NCBI GenBank assembly: GCA_013115125.1
Contig: JABANN010000348.1
Coordinates: 1-36,624 of the forward strand
From: Perkinsus olseni
Lineage: Eukaryota; Perkinsozoa; Perkinsida
Reading direction: 5' to 3'
DNA length: 36,624 bases
Positions 1 to 10,140 of the stretch are shown piece by piece (the first letter of the stretch is position 1; every line of letters begins with the position of its first letter). The translations under genes were made by a program, and so were the position numbers. Below the pieces are notes generated by a model. The model searched no databases. It was not told the origin of the DNA and worked only from the letters and a program-made list of their open reading frames with translations.

Positions 1-1026
1 ACTCGTAAAAGCTTCGTACTAACGGAGAAAGCTCACTTTTTGCGAATTGCATATCAAAAGCGAACGCACTGTAATGCGGTATTATACGAGCTTTCATTTG
101 TCCGGGACCCTCTGTAATAGAGGCTCTATTGTCCTTTCCGACTCCCAATTATGGTGAGACGAACGTTTCGTAGAGCATGAATTTGTGCTGATACTACTAG
201 TGTCATACTAGCCCCAACGTGGCTCCACTGGCGCCATTGCCGACAATTATGTCGGCCGCGAGCGATCAACAGAGGTAGCACTCAAGCGCAGCGCTAAGAA
301 CTTCGCTTCTTCGATCCTTCAAAATCGTTCGCTAGAAACAGATGACCTCTACAGATCTCGGGGCGAAATTCCCGTCATCAGGAATCCTGATTCAAGATCT
401 CCCACCCCGAAGGCCCTCAGTCTGAGGCTCTCAGTCACAGTCGCTTAATGCGAAAAATTATCTAAAGTACGTCCCTTATGCTTTACCACGGTGGTACTAC
501 CACCCTGCGCATCATCGGTATAGAGTCCATACTATAGAAATTGGTGCTGCGAGCTGACGCGGGCATACAATGCTCGCAGGACTTGTGAAGGCTTGAGCGC
601 TAGGGAACTGGGGAGGAACCGATTAGCGCTTCGAGCGTCTGCGTCTCTTCAGGTCCTTATCCACCATCCCTCCGGCCAGCACTAGTGACGGGGCCGCAGA
701 GAGCTCGACGACAGTGAGCGAAGACGATGGGTCGTGGACCGTAAGTAGATGGCGTCGTGCGAGTTTCCGGTACCTAGCTAGCTCTCATTTAGAGTTCCCA
801 ATCATTAATTTTTCTGTGAAAACCTCGCATTAGTAGAAAACTTGAAAGGCTTGGTTCAAAGACCTCAGAAAACTCAGGTTGAGGTAAGTGTTAAGTGGCG
901 AAGAAACAGTTGATAGACGATAGGAATCGTACAGACCGTATAGAAAAAGAAGGAAGGGGAAATTGAACACGCACTGATCCAATGAATCATCATGATCCAG
1001 CATTTTGCGTCCTAAGCTAGCCAATA

Positions 1027-1049
1027 GCAACTCGCTTTTAGCGAGTTGC
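1027..1049. repeat. Perfect hairpin, 10-bp arms, 3-nt loop
   Basis: GCAACTCGCT at 1027-1036 is the exact reverse complement of AGCGAGTTGC at 1040-1049, separated by TTT. It lies in a spacer and resembles a Rho-independent terminator, but no T-run follows and the genome is eukaryotic. It is best grouped with the other scattered hairpins. Confidence 0.85.
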
Positions 1050-1151
1050 CATCCTCTGCAGCTTCGGCAAAGTCAAGAACGCACCAACGACGCGCGCGTT
1101 GCGAGTCGTAACGCGTGTTTTGTTGGTGAGTTCAACGTGGGTGGCACATTC

Positions 1152-1172
1152 CGACTCGGAATTTCCGAGTCG
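1152..1172. repeat. Odd palindrome, 10-bp arms, 1-nt centre
   Basis: CGACTCGGAA at 1152-1161 and TTCCGAGTCG at 1163-1172 are exact reverse complements around the single base T1162. It is one of the single-centre palindromes described in the findings. Confidence 0.85.
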
Positions 1173-2907
1173 ACAGTTTCGATGTTTCTGTTTCAGATAG
1201 AGCAAACCAAAGCAGTCAAGGAACATGGGACGCACATTGGTATTATACATGCCCATATATGCGACGGAGACTACAGGTAGGTCGCTTGGAAAATTAGTTG
1301 CGGAGCGCGGGAAACGAGCCGAGCGTATTGCCTCACTTCATGATCACTTAGTGCGTAAATGCGTGCGTGCGATCGTATGTCATTGACCAGCCCGATCCGC
1401 ATCAGCTATGGAAGCGAACCTTCATCGGCATTTTGCAAGCGCAAGCGCAGGCCTAGTGGCAGCTCTCGGAATGTCCGTGGCAGCCGTTTAAAGCGGTTTC
1501 ATTGTGGAGCCGTTGAAGATGCACCTGTTAATCCGACTAACAGACTAACTTAATCGCGAAATGGCGTTAAGCACGAGTGAAGTTTTTCCTCCATCAGGGC
1601 CTTGAAATGGAGGACTTTATCTGCGCTGAAGTCAAGATATCACCGCATTATGAAGTAAAGACTTGTGTTCCCAGATTGCTTTGCGCCTTTCGTCGCGTGT
1701 CTTGAGTTGCTGAGGCGAACTATGGACCTGAGCCGACGGTTTCGCAGTGTTTGAAGATAAATGGGCAGAAGTGTCACCATTAATGAAGCCGCGGGTGGCC
1801 GATTGTCACGACGGTATCATCAATTGGAAGTAGTGAGTCTTTCTTTTTACTAAGATGGACGCCTCAGGCGTCTATTAGGAAAAGTAAGTACCTATCAAGT
1901 TGATGAGGCCAAGTAGTTCTTAGAGTACTACTTAATGCAAATACTTATAATCTATGCATTGGATTATGGATGACTTGAAGACTGGGATTAGAGGCTCTAC
2001 AGCATCGAAGTGTACCTGTGATCTATATGCGTTCTCGTCATGCAGCTGTTCTGCTTGGAGCCAACATGCGCAACATGCCGGCGGCCTCCAAGTTTGTCCT
2101 GCCTAAGTTGATCTGCCAGGAAGCTACAGCCTAGTTGCGATCGCATTAGAGTCGCATCACACTCTGTGGAGCCACGAGTGTAGGGCCGGCGGCTTCCCGA
2201 ACGATGCAGCATTGGTAGCCACGCTGGCGTCCAGAGCCGCTCTGATGTCGCTGCGATGGTCCTGGGAGTCGACTGTGATCAGCTTGATGTCCTTAGTGAC
2301 CTCACAGAAGAAAATAACCGGTCGAAAATATTTGTTAACGTTATCTTGGGTGAGTGGCAATGTTATGATTCTAAGCTTGACTATTCTACGCTCAAGGATC
2401 CTCAACCTAGCCCGATTGTGCTCAACTACAATGTTGGGTGAAGGCCTTCCGAACTGTCGTCATGACAACCGAGGGGCTCCTTTATTGTTCAACTAAGGTG
2501 GAATACAGTAAGCGTGTTTTGTTGACAGCCGCTCAGCTCATATTGATACTTTGAATGTCATGGTACCTATGGTGTTTCTCTATCTTGTTGTCTCGCGCCA
2601 TGAGTCTAGTCGTCAATAAGAAGCATTTCATCAGCTGGTTCCAGATGGAGTTGAGTGGCAGTCAATTAGCAGACCTGCACCGTCTAGGTATCAATATTCC
2701 TCCACACACGATAGCTCCAAGGTGTGTCATCGCTAGAGTAGAGCACACCCACCATTTCTTATCGTCACCTTTTTCCCCTTCCTTTTTTCCCTCTCGTCCG
2801 TCCCTATACGGATCCTGTTTGGTTGTTATCGCAGACCCGGGTTTTGGCACGTTATATAGCGGAACGTCAGCTCGTGATAGGTTGGTGTGTGCATCTGTAC
2901 AGCATTC

Positions 2908-2928
2908 AATCTCGATTGAATCGAGATT
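2908..2928. repeat. Odd palindrome, 10-bp arms
   Basis: AATCTCGATT and AATCGAGATT are exact reverse complements around a single G. It sits within an open stretch that I do not accept as a gene. Confidence 0.8.
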
Positions 2929-4132
2929 TCGTGCCTCAACATGGAAGATGCGCAGGGCCCTGTCGGTTACATTGCATGGTGATGATCAACATGATCTTAT
3001 GCATGATAGATTCATATTACCATTGAAGCGAGAAGGCAGTTGTGGTTCTGCGTTGGTTGTTGAATCTAAGTGCATCCTTCGAGCTGGATGTGCGCCGAGT
3101 ATGTGCAGGGGCTCTGCATAAAGCCGACAGCGGTCTCCGCGGTGGCATCGAAGATACTCATTCCCATCAACATTCGCATGTGATGATGGCAGACCAAGCC
3201 TTGGTCACCAAGCTAACCTTCAGTTGGGCTTCAGCGCTCTCCTCTGCTGTAGCGTAGAGTTGGCCGCTATCATGATCACGTCAAGGATCGCCTACGGGTC
3301 CCGTAGTACGGGAGCGACTGGGCCTTCGAAGGCTTGCTCATCTTCAGGAGTGCGATGCTTAAGGTCAGAGTTTTCCTAAAGTGTCAGGCGTGGGAATTGA
3401 ACCCTCGACCTCTACTGTCCCGAAGAAAATAGTATCGTCCAGCACGCGTGTGCAGGGTGAGTCGTTTGTTGATTATGTCGTGGTAATATCAACAGCTAGG
3501 AGGGCTCTTGAATGAATGCCTGATGACCTCGACTACTACACAAACAAATATGGAGGACGACGACGCTAACACATTCGATACACCATCATCATCATCGTTC
3601 TTCTCGTTGTTGTAGTTCATCGGATGAACTTCGTCCTCATTCGAAGCCCGTGTCGTTGCCCGCAGTACACAGGGCAATGGAAGAAGAAGGGACAGCAGGT
3701 GGAGGAATCAAGAATGAAGTGCTCCACTGTAGTGTTGGTATTGGCTGAGTCGGGATGGTGGTGGGATGGCGAAACACAGAAGATCATTATCATCATCCTA
3801 GGGATGATAGTGACCGTTCTGCGGATACGCCATCTAGCAACATTGCCCCAAGGACAATGTTATGATTTAATCAAATGATATTATTCTCACGAGTGCGGCT
3901 ACTCAACTTGTCGACGGTGTAGATGATCGAACGGTGATGCAGCACTTGCTCTCCCCCCTGTTTGGGATGAGCGGGGTGATCATTCCAGCGCCCTGCGGCC
4001 CGCCCCGCTCGAAGCATCATCTTCCCTAGCGACTGAGATCGATCGATCTGGTTTTCCCACCGCCGCTCACATTAGGGTTTGTCAGTACTGGCGGAATTGA
4101 TTCATCATCATACTCCAAGCTTATCATCCGCC

Positions 4133-4980
4133 ATGATCAAGTCCCTCGTTGCCGCTACTGCGTTGATTGCGCTCCCCGCCAAGGCGTCTTTGAGTACTGA
4201 GGAAGATGACGTAAGTTCATCTTTAGGGCTCCTGCTGTCAGGAGGCTGTTTCCGGCGTCTCTCAGGCCTTTCCATCGATGCTTGTTACAAAACTCGATCC
4301 CATGGGTTTCGGCGGGACGTGCCACTTCACCGCTGGCCGCGGGGCCGAGAAAGAGTTCTCCTTCCGTCTCAGGAGGGGCCAGGAGCCTCGTTCCGAGTCC
4401 ATCCTCTGCCCCCAGTTCGGACCGAACAACCCCTTCCTGAGCGAATAGTAAGAGCTGCCATTACTACAGCTGTATCATCGTGCCTCGTTGTAGCTCTGGA
4501 AGTCCACGCCATCTTAGCAAGTACCGCACTGATTGCTGTCAACCTCTCGATGACTTCAGTCCAGTGAAGGACTTCAACTTCGAGGGACCTACCCCTGAGG
4601 GCACGGGTGTTGATCCGATCGGGACGATTGATGCGACATACTACTCTGTGCGCGGCGACACTCCACTTTCCAAAACATTGTCCTTCGATCAGCTACAGGT
4701 TAGGAATGGAAAAGCGAAATCTAGTATGAAAAACGCATGTATGATGGTTCGAGGGATTTTGAAAGACACCTACGGTTCGTACGATGGAATGTGTGACGAG
4801 TTCCGTAGGAGGGGCGATGCTGCCGTGAGAGCTACCCTTGAGGCTGTTGAGAACGGGGACTGGATCAGCTATGAGAAGCGTCAGGGCAGTGCGAAGTATC
4901 GCCCTCTTAGCGATGAGGATAAGAAGGATAGGGAGCGAGCTCTGCAGGCTCGGTCAAGGCTTGCGGAACTGCTGGCGTAA
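4133..4980 (+). CDS. Short secreted or ER-targeted protein, family unknown
   Basis: Three exons read cleanly: 4133-4210, 4266-4447 and 4494-4980. The introns are 55 and 46 nt (GTAAGT...CTCAG and GTAAGA...TTGTAG), in phases 0 and 2, and the frames agree across both. The product is about 248 residues. It opens with a signal peptide (MIKSLVAATALIALPAKA), followed by a cysteine-containing segment (GTCHF, SILCPQFG, TDCCQP) that could be disulfide bonded outside the cytosol. The C-terminal half is charged and probably helical, ending DRERALQARSRLAELLA. An in-frame TTG lies upstream, but ATG4133 places the hydrophobic core directly at the N-terminus. I recognise no family. Extracellular or secretory-pathway location is inferred from the signal peptide only. 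Confidence 0.75.
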
Positions 4981-5280
4981 TTATGATATGTTGTGAACGT
5001 TCTCTCACGATGGTAGGGCATCCCCAATGATCATGATGTTGATCTTGATGTTGATGATTCGCTTGTTTAGTTTTGCGGTCAGCTCAATAGGGGTACAGCG
5101 TTTTAGTTTGTCAGCACCTTTATAAGTGACTGAGTCACAGCGCGCCTATGGAAGCTGATTATCGGAAGTTACGGTATTGTACTTTCGATGATACCCTGTC
5201 GAGATAGTGAGGGAGGGAGTTATAGTATTGTGATAAGTATGATGGTTGCTATAGCTGAGCTCAGTTTGGGATTTGTAGTA

Positions 5281-5900
5281 ATGATGAGGCCCGGCGGTAA
5301 TATCGCCATCATCGGCAGACTTGGCAGGCTCGGACAGTCGAGAGCATTCGGGAAGAAGGCGAAGAAAGGTCAACAACAACAACAGCAGGAGGAGGAGAAG
5401 GCAGTACCAATGAAGGCTGTTGTAATACTCGGATCGTATTGGGTGACCCTTCGTGGTGGTGAGTAACGAATGAGATGGTATGGCTGTAGACGATTGGTTT
5501 ACTTTAAGATCGCCGAATAGTACGCACTGCGCTGCGTATGATATTATTAAGAGGGCGTGCCTTCTTTCACCGAGACTGCTCCCAGCTGCTACTTCCCCCT
5601 ACGACAGCTGCCCGTGGACTTCCACGCCATCATCGATGATGGTGTTATCATTTCAGAGCCGTCCCGCAGCCCCTCCTCCGGTACCCAAGTACGCTGTAGA
5701 CGGCAGTAAGCTGGATAGCGGGGCGGCGACTGGTGGTGGCAGCTGCAGCCCGAAGGAGATCGGAGTGGTGATGGCAGAGTCAGTCAGTGAAGCCACACTG
5801 AAGCAGGTAGTAGTACTACCGTAGTACTTCGACTCCTTCGCAGTTGTAGTATCGTCGTGTGGGTTAGGTGCTATCAGAAGCAGCAGACGGGAAGACGGAC
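5281..5900 (+). CDS. Partly resolved gene with Q-rich N-terminal exon
   Basis: Several pieces read like protein, but the full splicing is not settled. ATG5281 opens MMRPGGNIAIIGRLGRLGQS, then a basic patch (GKKAKKG), six glutamines and EEEKAVPMKAV, with a possible donor GTAATA after that valine. Downstream, an acceptor near 5600 gives LPVDFHAIIDDGVIISEPSR in one frame. A second acceptor near 5654 gives SRPAAPPPVPKYAVDGSKLD in another frame, ending near a GTAGTA donor at about 5814. Only one of the last two can be used in a given transcript. A last exon with VVSSCGLGAIRSSRREDGR and a stop near 5903 is possible. The basic, Arg-rich start could be an organelle presequence. No domain is recognised. 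Confidence 0.4.
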
Positions 5901-6003
5901 GATGACCTCTTCCGAGCCCTCACTACTGCCAATGTTGACGGTAATAGTACAACCGATCCAGTAGATCCATAGGGGAATATAGAATAAAAGCTTCCATGGC
6001 TCC

Positions 6004-9000
6004 ATGTTCCGCCATCAGTGTCGCTTCTCTCTGACGAGCCCTCGTCGCTCGCCACTTACCCCTCCTCCTGTCGGATCCCCCGCTGCCTGTGGGTTCTGCA
6101 TGATCCTCATCCGGACTATTTTCAGGTCCAGTGAGTCTGAGGTCCTCGCCTGTCACACCATCAACGGCTATCGCCATTCTTGAAGCTTGCGCGATTAAAC
6201 GTGTTCGAAGTTTCCCGGATTTGGCGAGAATTTCCGCAATTCTACTGCGACCGGGCAACCCTAGGATGACGGCGGAGGAGGCGACGTCCTTGCTGAGGCT
6301 CTACACCTTCATGGGCTCGATAAATGAGCCGCTGGCGTTGGCGTGCGCCAATAGTGTCGTACCACTCCTTCCCCAAATGAGTTGGCATGACATAGCGGCA
6401 GTTGCTCGGGATGTGGCGCGGCACAGGTAGTAAGAGTGGAACCCGCGTTCAGTCGGGCCAAATCGTTCGAACTAGTTCCGATCATTTTCTACCCACAGGG
6501 AAGCATATTCGATCTCTGGAAGGGGAGCTTCTCTACTCCACATAGTGATGGACTTTGCCTTGGATGGGCTGCTGAATTGTGGGGAGAGGCGTGATCCCCT
6601 CAGGGCACGCCCGCGTACTTTCTTTGATATTATATCAACCAGAGCGGCTGCTGAGATTGGAGCGATCGATAGTAAGGATATCTTTTCCCTCTGGCATACT
6701 ATGTGTTACTTGAGGATACCATGCCCAGAGGAGGTAATCAGCATCAGAACTCGGAATATCACCGCCGTTGGAGGGGCCGTTTCGGTTCTACTTCCACTCG
6801 GTACTGATCATATTGCAGGATCGTGGACGACTAGCTGATGAGGTTGTCAAGCGTGCGAGGGAGGGGACAGCGGATCTCGAGGACATAGTAGATGCGGCCT
6901 ATGCCTGCAGTATGATGTCCTTACAGGCCCTCAAGGAGGGGGGATACCAACACCGTGAGCTCCCTTCCGTCATCAGCACCTTTACAGTTTGCTTGCAGGC
7001 ACCCTCCGCCCTTTGGTCGAGCAGATCATCGCTTGCCTAGAAGCTGGTGGGATTGGTGATAGCTGGTTTGTCGAACACAGAGCGGCACATCGTCGACTAC
7101 TCCTTGTGAGAGCCCATCTGAGATATTGTCTACGGGAGGACCTGTAGTGTGGGTGGAGGAGGGATATTGGGGAGGGTAGACCCCTGCCGTTCGGTCGATA
7201 CTTCTGGACCAGAAGTTCTGGTTATAAGCGGGAATTATCACCTATCGTCTCCATCATCAATTCTGTTCACCGATTAATCAGGTTGTTGAAAGCCTCCCAT
7301 TTTCTCTTTTGGAAGTGGGTGGTCGGACTGCTAGGCTGGCGATATTTGTGTTCACCACGGTTCGACCTTAGATACGTCCCTCTATCGGAGAACGCCAAGA
7401 TGGCGCTCCGCAGAGTCCATCGCATAGATGTGGAGGCGGACAGGGCAGTGGAGAAGTACCCCGAGGATGCCCACCCTCTACGCCTGCCGAAGTCCATAAC
7501 ACAACTAAGTCTGATACTACGTAATACTCGAGGATGGCGATTAAGGTGAAAATCTCATTCTGACACGCGAGGCAGGAGTGCCTCTTCCACGGGTGTTCGA
7601 CTCGCTACACGGGCGCTGTTATTCTGAAGAAAATCTAATACTCGGTCTCAGGGAAAGTTTTTGTATTTAAAAAATACATTAGAAATAAGTTAATTACATT
7701 GTACATACAATTTACTGTTGTAATTTCCAGTTACAATTGTATTAAGTATTAGTAAAGAACATGTGGCATCAGAACAGTTGGGCTATCAGCGAGGAATCGA
7801 GATGGGAAGGAGGGGAAGAGATAGGTCTCCCTCTTAGCTGCCTCCTGCATCGCACTGCCTAGGATTTTCCCTTGGTGCATGCTTTGTCTAGTAGGCTGAT
7901 TCCCTGGCCTACCGTCCCCGCACTCGCCGAAACTGCATGGCCGTGGAGACTCTCTACTGGAGAGGGCACTGCTGCTCAGCGACCTGTCGATGATCACGGC
8001 CCTATTTTGGAGGAAATGACGTTTCATCGCCAGAGTTCTTACGGCGGACACAGAAGCTTTCCCCTTTGATGCCGAAACGGACGATTACGGCTTTCGCTAT
8101 GGCGGAGTGGAATAGCGTAAAGGGGCAAATGTAAAAGGAGCTGGGGGGTTCCCAGCAGTCCTAGGAAGGACTGCGAGGAAAAATGCGAGAATGGAAGAGG
8201 CGGAACCCCTAATTGTAGACTACGATGGCAGTATTGCGGTCCGCAATACTGTGTGTCATCGTAGTCTCTTGGATTAGGCTCCGACCAGGTCCTTCCGCTA
8301 TCGGAGAAGAAGCCTTATCTCGCCATCATGGCTCTTTTTTTGAGCCAGAAGATCGTTCAATAAAAGCTCTTTCATGGCGTTGTCATCGCCAAACAGCCGG
8401 ATGGTTGTTCGAGGTCCATGGAGGATCTCTCACTCGAGCTGGCAAAGTAGCCGATTGTGACAGTGATGCTAGCGGTTCCTGCTAGTGGGTTGCAATGATT
8501 ATGGTGAACACTTTCTGGATGCAGGAGCTCTAGCTTCTGCATATGTGCAACCGATTTGGTTCGGTTTCGGAGCCGACGTCTCATCTCGAGAGAAATTCCA
8601 AGTTTTCGAACTCCAAGGCCAAGCTGCATTTCATAAATGAGTCTCCTTCATTTTGGACGTGTCTAATTCATCATTTGTGTTGAGTTTGGAAGGAGAGCCT
8701 TCTTAGACTAGGAGCTCTCCTCAATATTCATGAGGCGTTCCTCAGCCCCTCTACCTCATCTAAACGTGTATATCGGATATGCTATATCCGCTCTCGGATT
8801 CGAGAGCCTCCGCGAGAGTTTGAGCTTTATCAGGCTAGGGGCTGAGCCCCTAGCCGGAGACCCATTTGCCCAACTTCTCCGATCTATCTCCGACTGGCCC
8901 TTCATAGCAAAAATTTCGTTGATAGACTCGCACTGTTGATGTTGACTACGGCCGCCTCAGGTAAATTGAAGGTTGCGCACTTCGTTCGAGCCCGACGAGG

Positions 9001-9687
9001 CCCCTTCACTTTTGATATCCTAGAGAGGGATAGGAGGCTGATCTGGGAGTGCAACAACTTCGATCGATACTACGGGTAGTGCTAGGGGGTCGAGTAGAAT
9101 GGGCTTGTTGCTTCCTCTAATCGTATCGATGTTGCCAACATCACTTTGGCTTCTGGTGTATCTCCATTCACCCCTCGTCTTTGCTCGTGGCCTGCCTTTC
9201 CACAGGCGCTAGGGTTGATACACTCGTATTACGACTCGTAATTTACGAGTATGGTCTGCCACAACGAGTCACTCGTTACGAGGCTCGTAACGCGTGACTC
9301 GTTGTGGCAGACCATCGAGGGGGTCGTTAGAATAACCCATCACCCGTTTCACGTCTCTCCAGGGGGTTCTGCCAGCTTCATGTGAGGGCTCATTGGGACT
9401 ATTTCTTCTCGGGGGCACCGTCCGTCTTGGGTTTTGTCAGGTCATCGTTCGATAAGCTCGCCCCACGTCGTCTGGAGGAGCGAATACTCAAGGCGATGGG
9501 ATACAGGATAGTGCAGGTAGTAGTTTGACGGGATGGATGATAACCAGTGCGCCCAATGGATCGGCTTAGCATGCGAGGTCTTCTGACTTACCTCCGCTCC
9601 GCTCAGGTGCCGTTCTGGCATTGGAGACGAGTAACGTTGAAGTCTAGGAGAATCGATATGATCCGAATGAGCAGGTATTGCGGATAA
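6004..9687 (+). CDS. Helical-repeat protein with C-terminal RAP domain, probably mitochondrial
   Basis: The first six exons agree in phase: 6004-6088, 6126-6426, 6499-6733, 6819-6954, 6999-7143 and 7282-7545, with introns of 37, 72, 85, 44 and 138 nt. They code about 388 residues: an Arg/Ser-rich start (MFRHQCRFSLTSPRRSP), then helical segments such as TAEEATSLLRLYTFMG and MSWHDIAAVARDVARHR, as in the helical repeats of organelle RAP proteins. A donor AAG|GTGAAA at 7546 lies just before an in-frame stop, so reading can continue. The C-terminal exons (open from 8846 to 9075, then 9363-9516 and 9607-9687) give TFDILERDRRLIWECNNFDR and LEERILKAMGYRIVQVPFWH, which match the RAP domain pattern. 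RAP proteins bind organelle RNA. Exons between 7546 and 8846 are not resolved. The locus could instead be two genes. Confidence 0.65.
7546..8846. other. Unresolved, hairpin-rich middle of the RAP gene
   Basis: Between the helical-repeat exons and the RAP exons no exon chain keeps frame. An A/T-rich patch lies at 7660-7750. Open pieces include GDSLLERALLLSDLSMITAL (about 7940-8020), which resembles the helical repeats, and LRESLSFIRL just before the palindrome at 8833. The stretch carries many hairpins: GCAGTCCT/AGGACTGC near 8155, the compound one at 8217-8267, CGGATAT/ATATCCG near 8773, and 8833-8855. It may be long introns with hairpins, or a coding middle disrupted by hairpin insertions. 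Confidence 0.4.
8217..8267. repeat. Two-tier hairpin (11 + 11 bp)
   Basis: The outer arms AGACTACGATG (8217-8227) and CATCGTAGTCT (8257-8267) enclose inner arms CAGTATTGCGG (8229-8239) and CCGCAATACTG (8241-8251), centred on T8240. Left and right spacers between tiers are 1 and 5 nt. Both tiers are perfect. Confidence 0.9.
8833..8855. repeat. Odd palindrome, 11-bp arms, 1-nt centre
   Basis: GGCTAGGGGCT and AGCCCCTAGCC are exact reverse complements around G8844. In the frame that leads into the RAP exon the palindrome contains a stop, and the open frame changes across it. So either it lies in an intron or its insertion altered the gene. Confidence 0.9.
9251..9315. repeat. Long near-perfect hairpin inside the RAP intron
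   Basis: The arms 9251-9272 and 9294-9315 (22 bp, perfect) enclose an inner pair CGTTACGAG / CTCGTAACG (9274-9282 and 9284-9292) around G9283, with one T/C mismatch between tiers. It lies wholly inside the 287-nt intron 9076-9362. A smaller related hairpin (TTACGA C TCGTAA) precedes it near 9230. Confidence 0.9.
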
Positions 9688-9689
9688 CC

Positions 9690-10140
9690 CAACATTTTGT
9701 GTATCTCATGCTTCGACCTTAGATTCATTGCTTTACGAGACTTTAGGGAGCGGCATATGGCGCAGGGAGATGCTGACCAGTACTCCGATCCCACGAAGGT
9801 CAGAGGTCCCAGGTTCGATCCCTGGCGAATATATTTTTCGTGTTAGTTCAACGCTAGAGAGTGCGCACTCGACAGCAACTCATTCCAATACATCGGGGAG
9901 AACTTCTTCAAAGCGCAGAAACCGAGCAAGGCTTGGATGCTCTCCGGAGCCGGATTGAAGCTACAAAAATTACCGACAAGAATTACACTGTAATGAAACG
10001 TTTGATGATGATCGATTGGCGCTTGCATGCTTTGCGTGTTGTTTCGGAACTACTCCCGGTGTCGAGTTACCACCTCTGCTGCTGCTGGTGGTGGTCGTTG
10101 CTACAGATGGGCGGTTGATAGGGTTGTGGTTAGTTTAATA
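9690..10140 (+). other. Short spacer with a possible small exon
   Basis: Between the RAP stop and the next gene, 9861-10030 is open and reads like a helix (LLQSAETEQGLDALRSRIEA, then DKNYTVMKRLMMIDWRLHAL). A second frame of the same DNA is also open (SFQYIGENFFKAQKPSKAWM), and so is the minus strand, so no product is assigned. A tRNA-like pair of boxes lies at 9755-9832 (see rejected items). Confidence 0.3.

Larger units (their letters stand above)
1..4050. other. Left spacer, no resolved gene
   Basis: No gene can be assembled here with confidence. The longest open stretch (plus strand, 2555-3121, 188 codons) has no recognisable domain and reads across pyrimidine-rich, low-complexity DNA. 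At about 2160-2440 both strands are open and each reads like protein: plus-strand codons giving DQLDVLSDLTEENNRSK, and minus-strand codons giving CEVTKDIKLITVDSQDHRSD. One may be an exon of an unrecognised gene; I cannot choose between them. The stretch also holds short perfect hairpins (1027-1049, 1152-1172, 2908-2928) and runs of CAT/ATC triplets around 3580-3620 and 3780-3800. Confidence 0.5.

Noticed and set aside
2555-3121. Plus-strand frame of 188 codons
   Set aside because: It crosses a pyrimidine-rich low-complexity stretch and a hairpin, has no domain, and joins to no neighbouring exon.
3380-3420. Minus-strand T-arm (GGTTCAATTCCC)
   Set aside because: No 5' acceptor or D-arm matches upstream on that strand.
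9755-9835. tRNA gene or tRNA-derived SINE: A-box-like TGGCGCAG, a good T-arm (CCAGG TTCGATC CCTGG) and a following T run
   Set aside because: The 5' acceptor stem needed to pair with CGAATAT is absent, and the anticodon arm would need a 19-nt loop. At most it is a decayed fragment.
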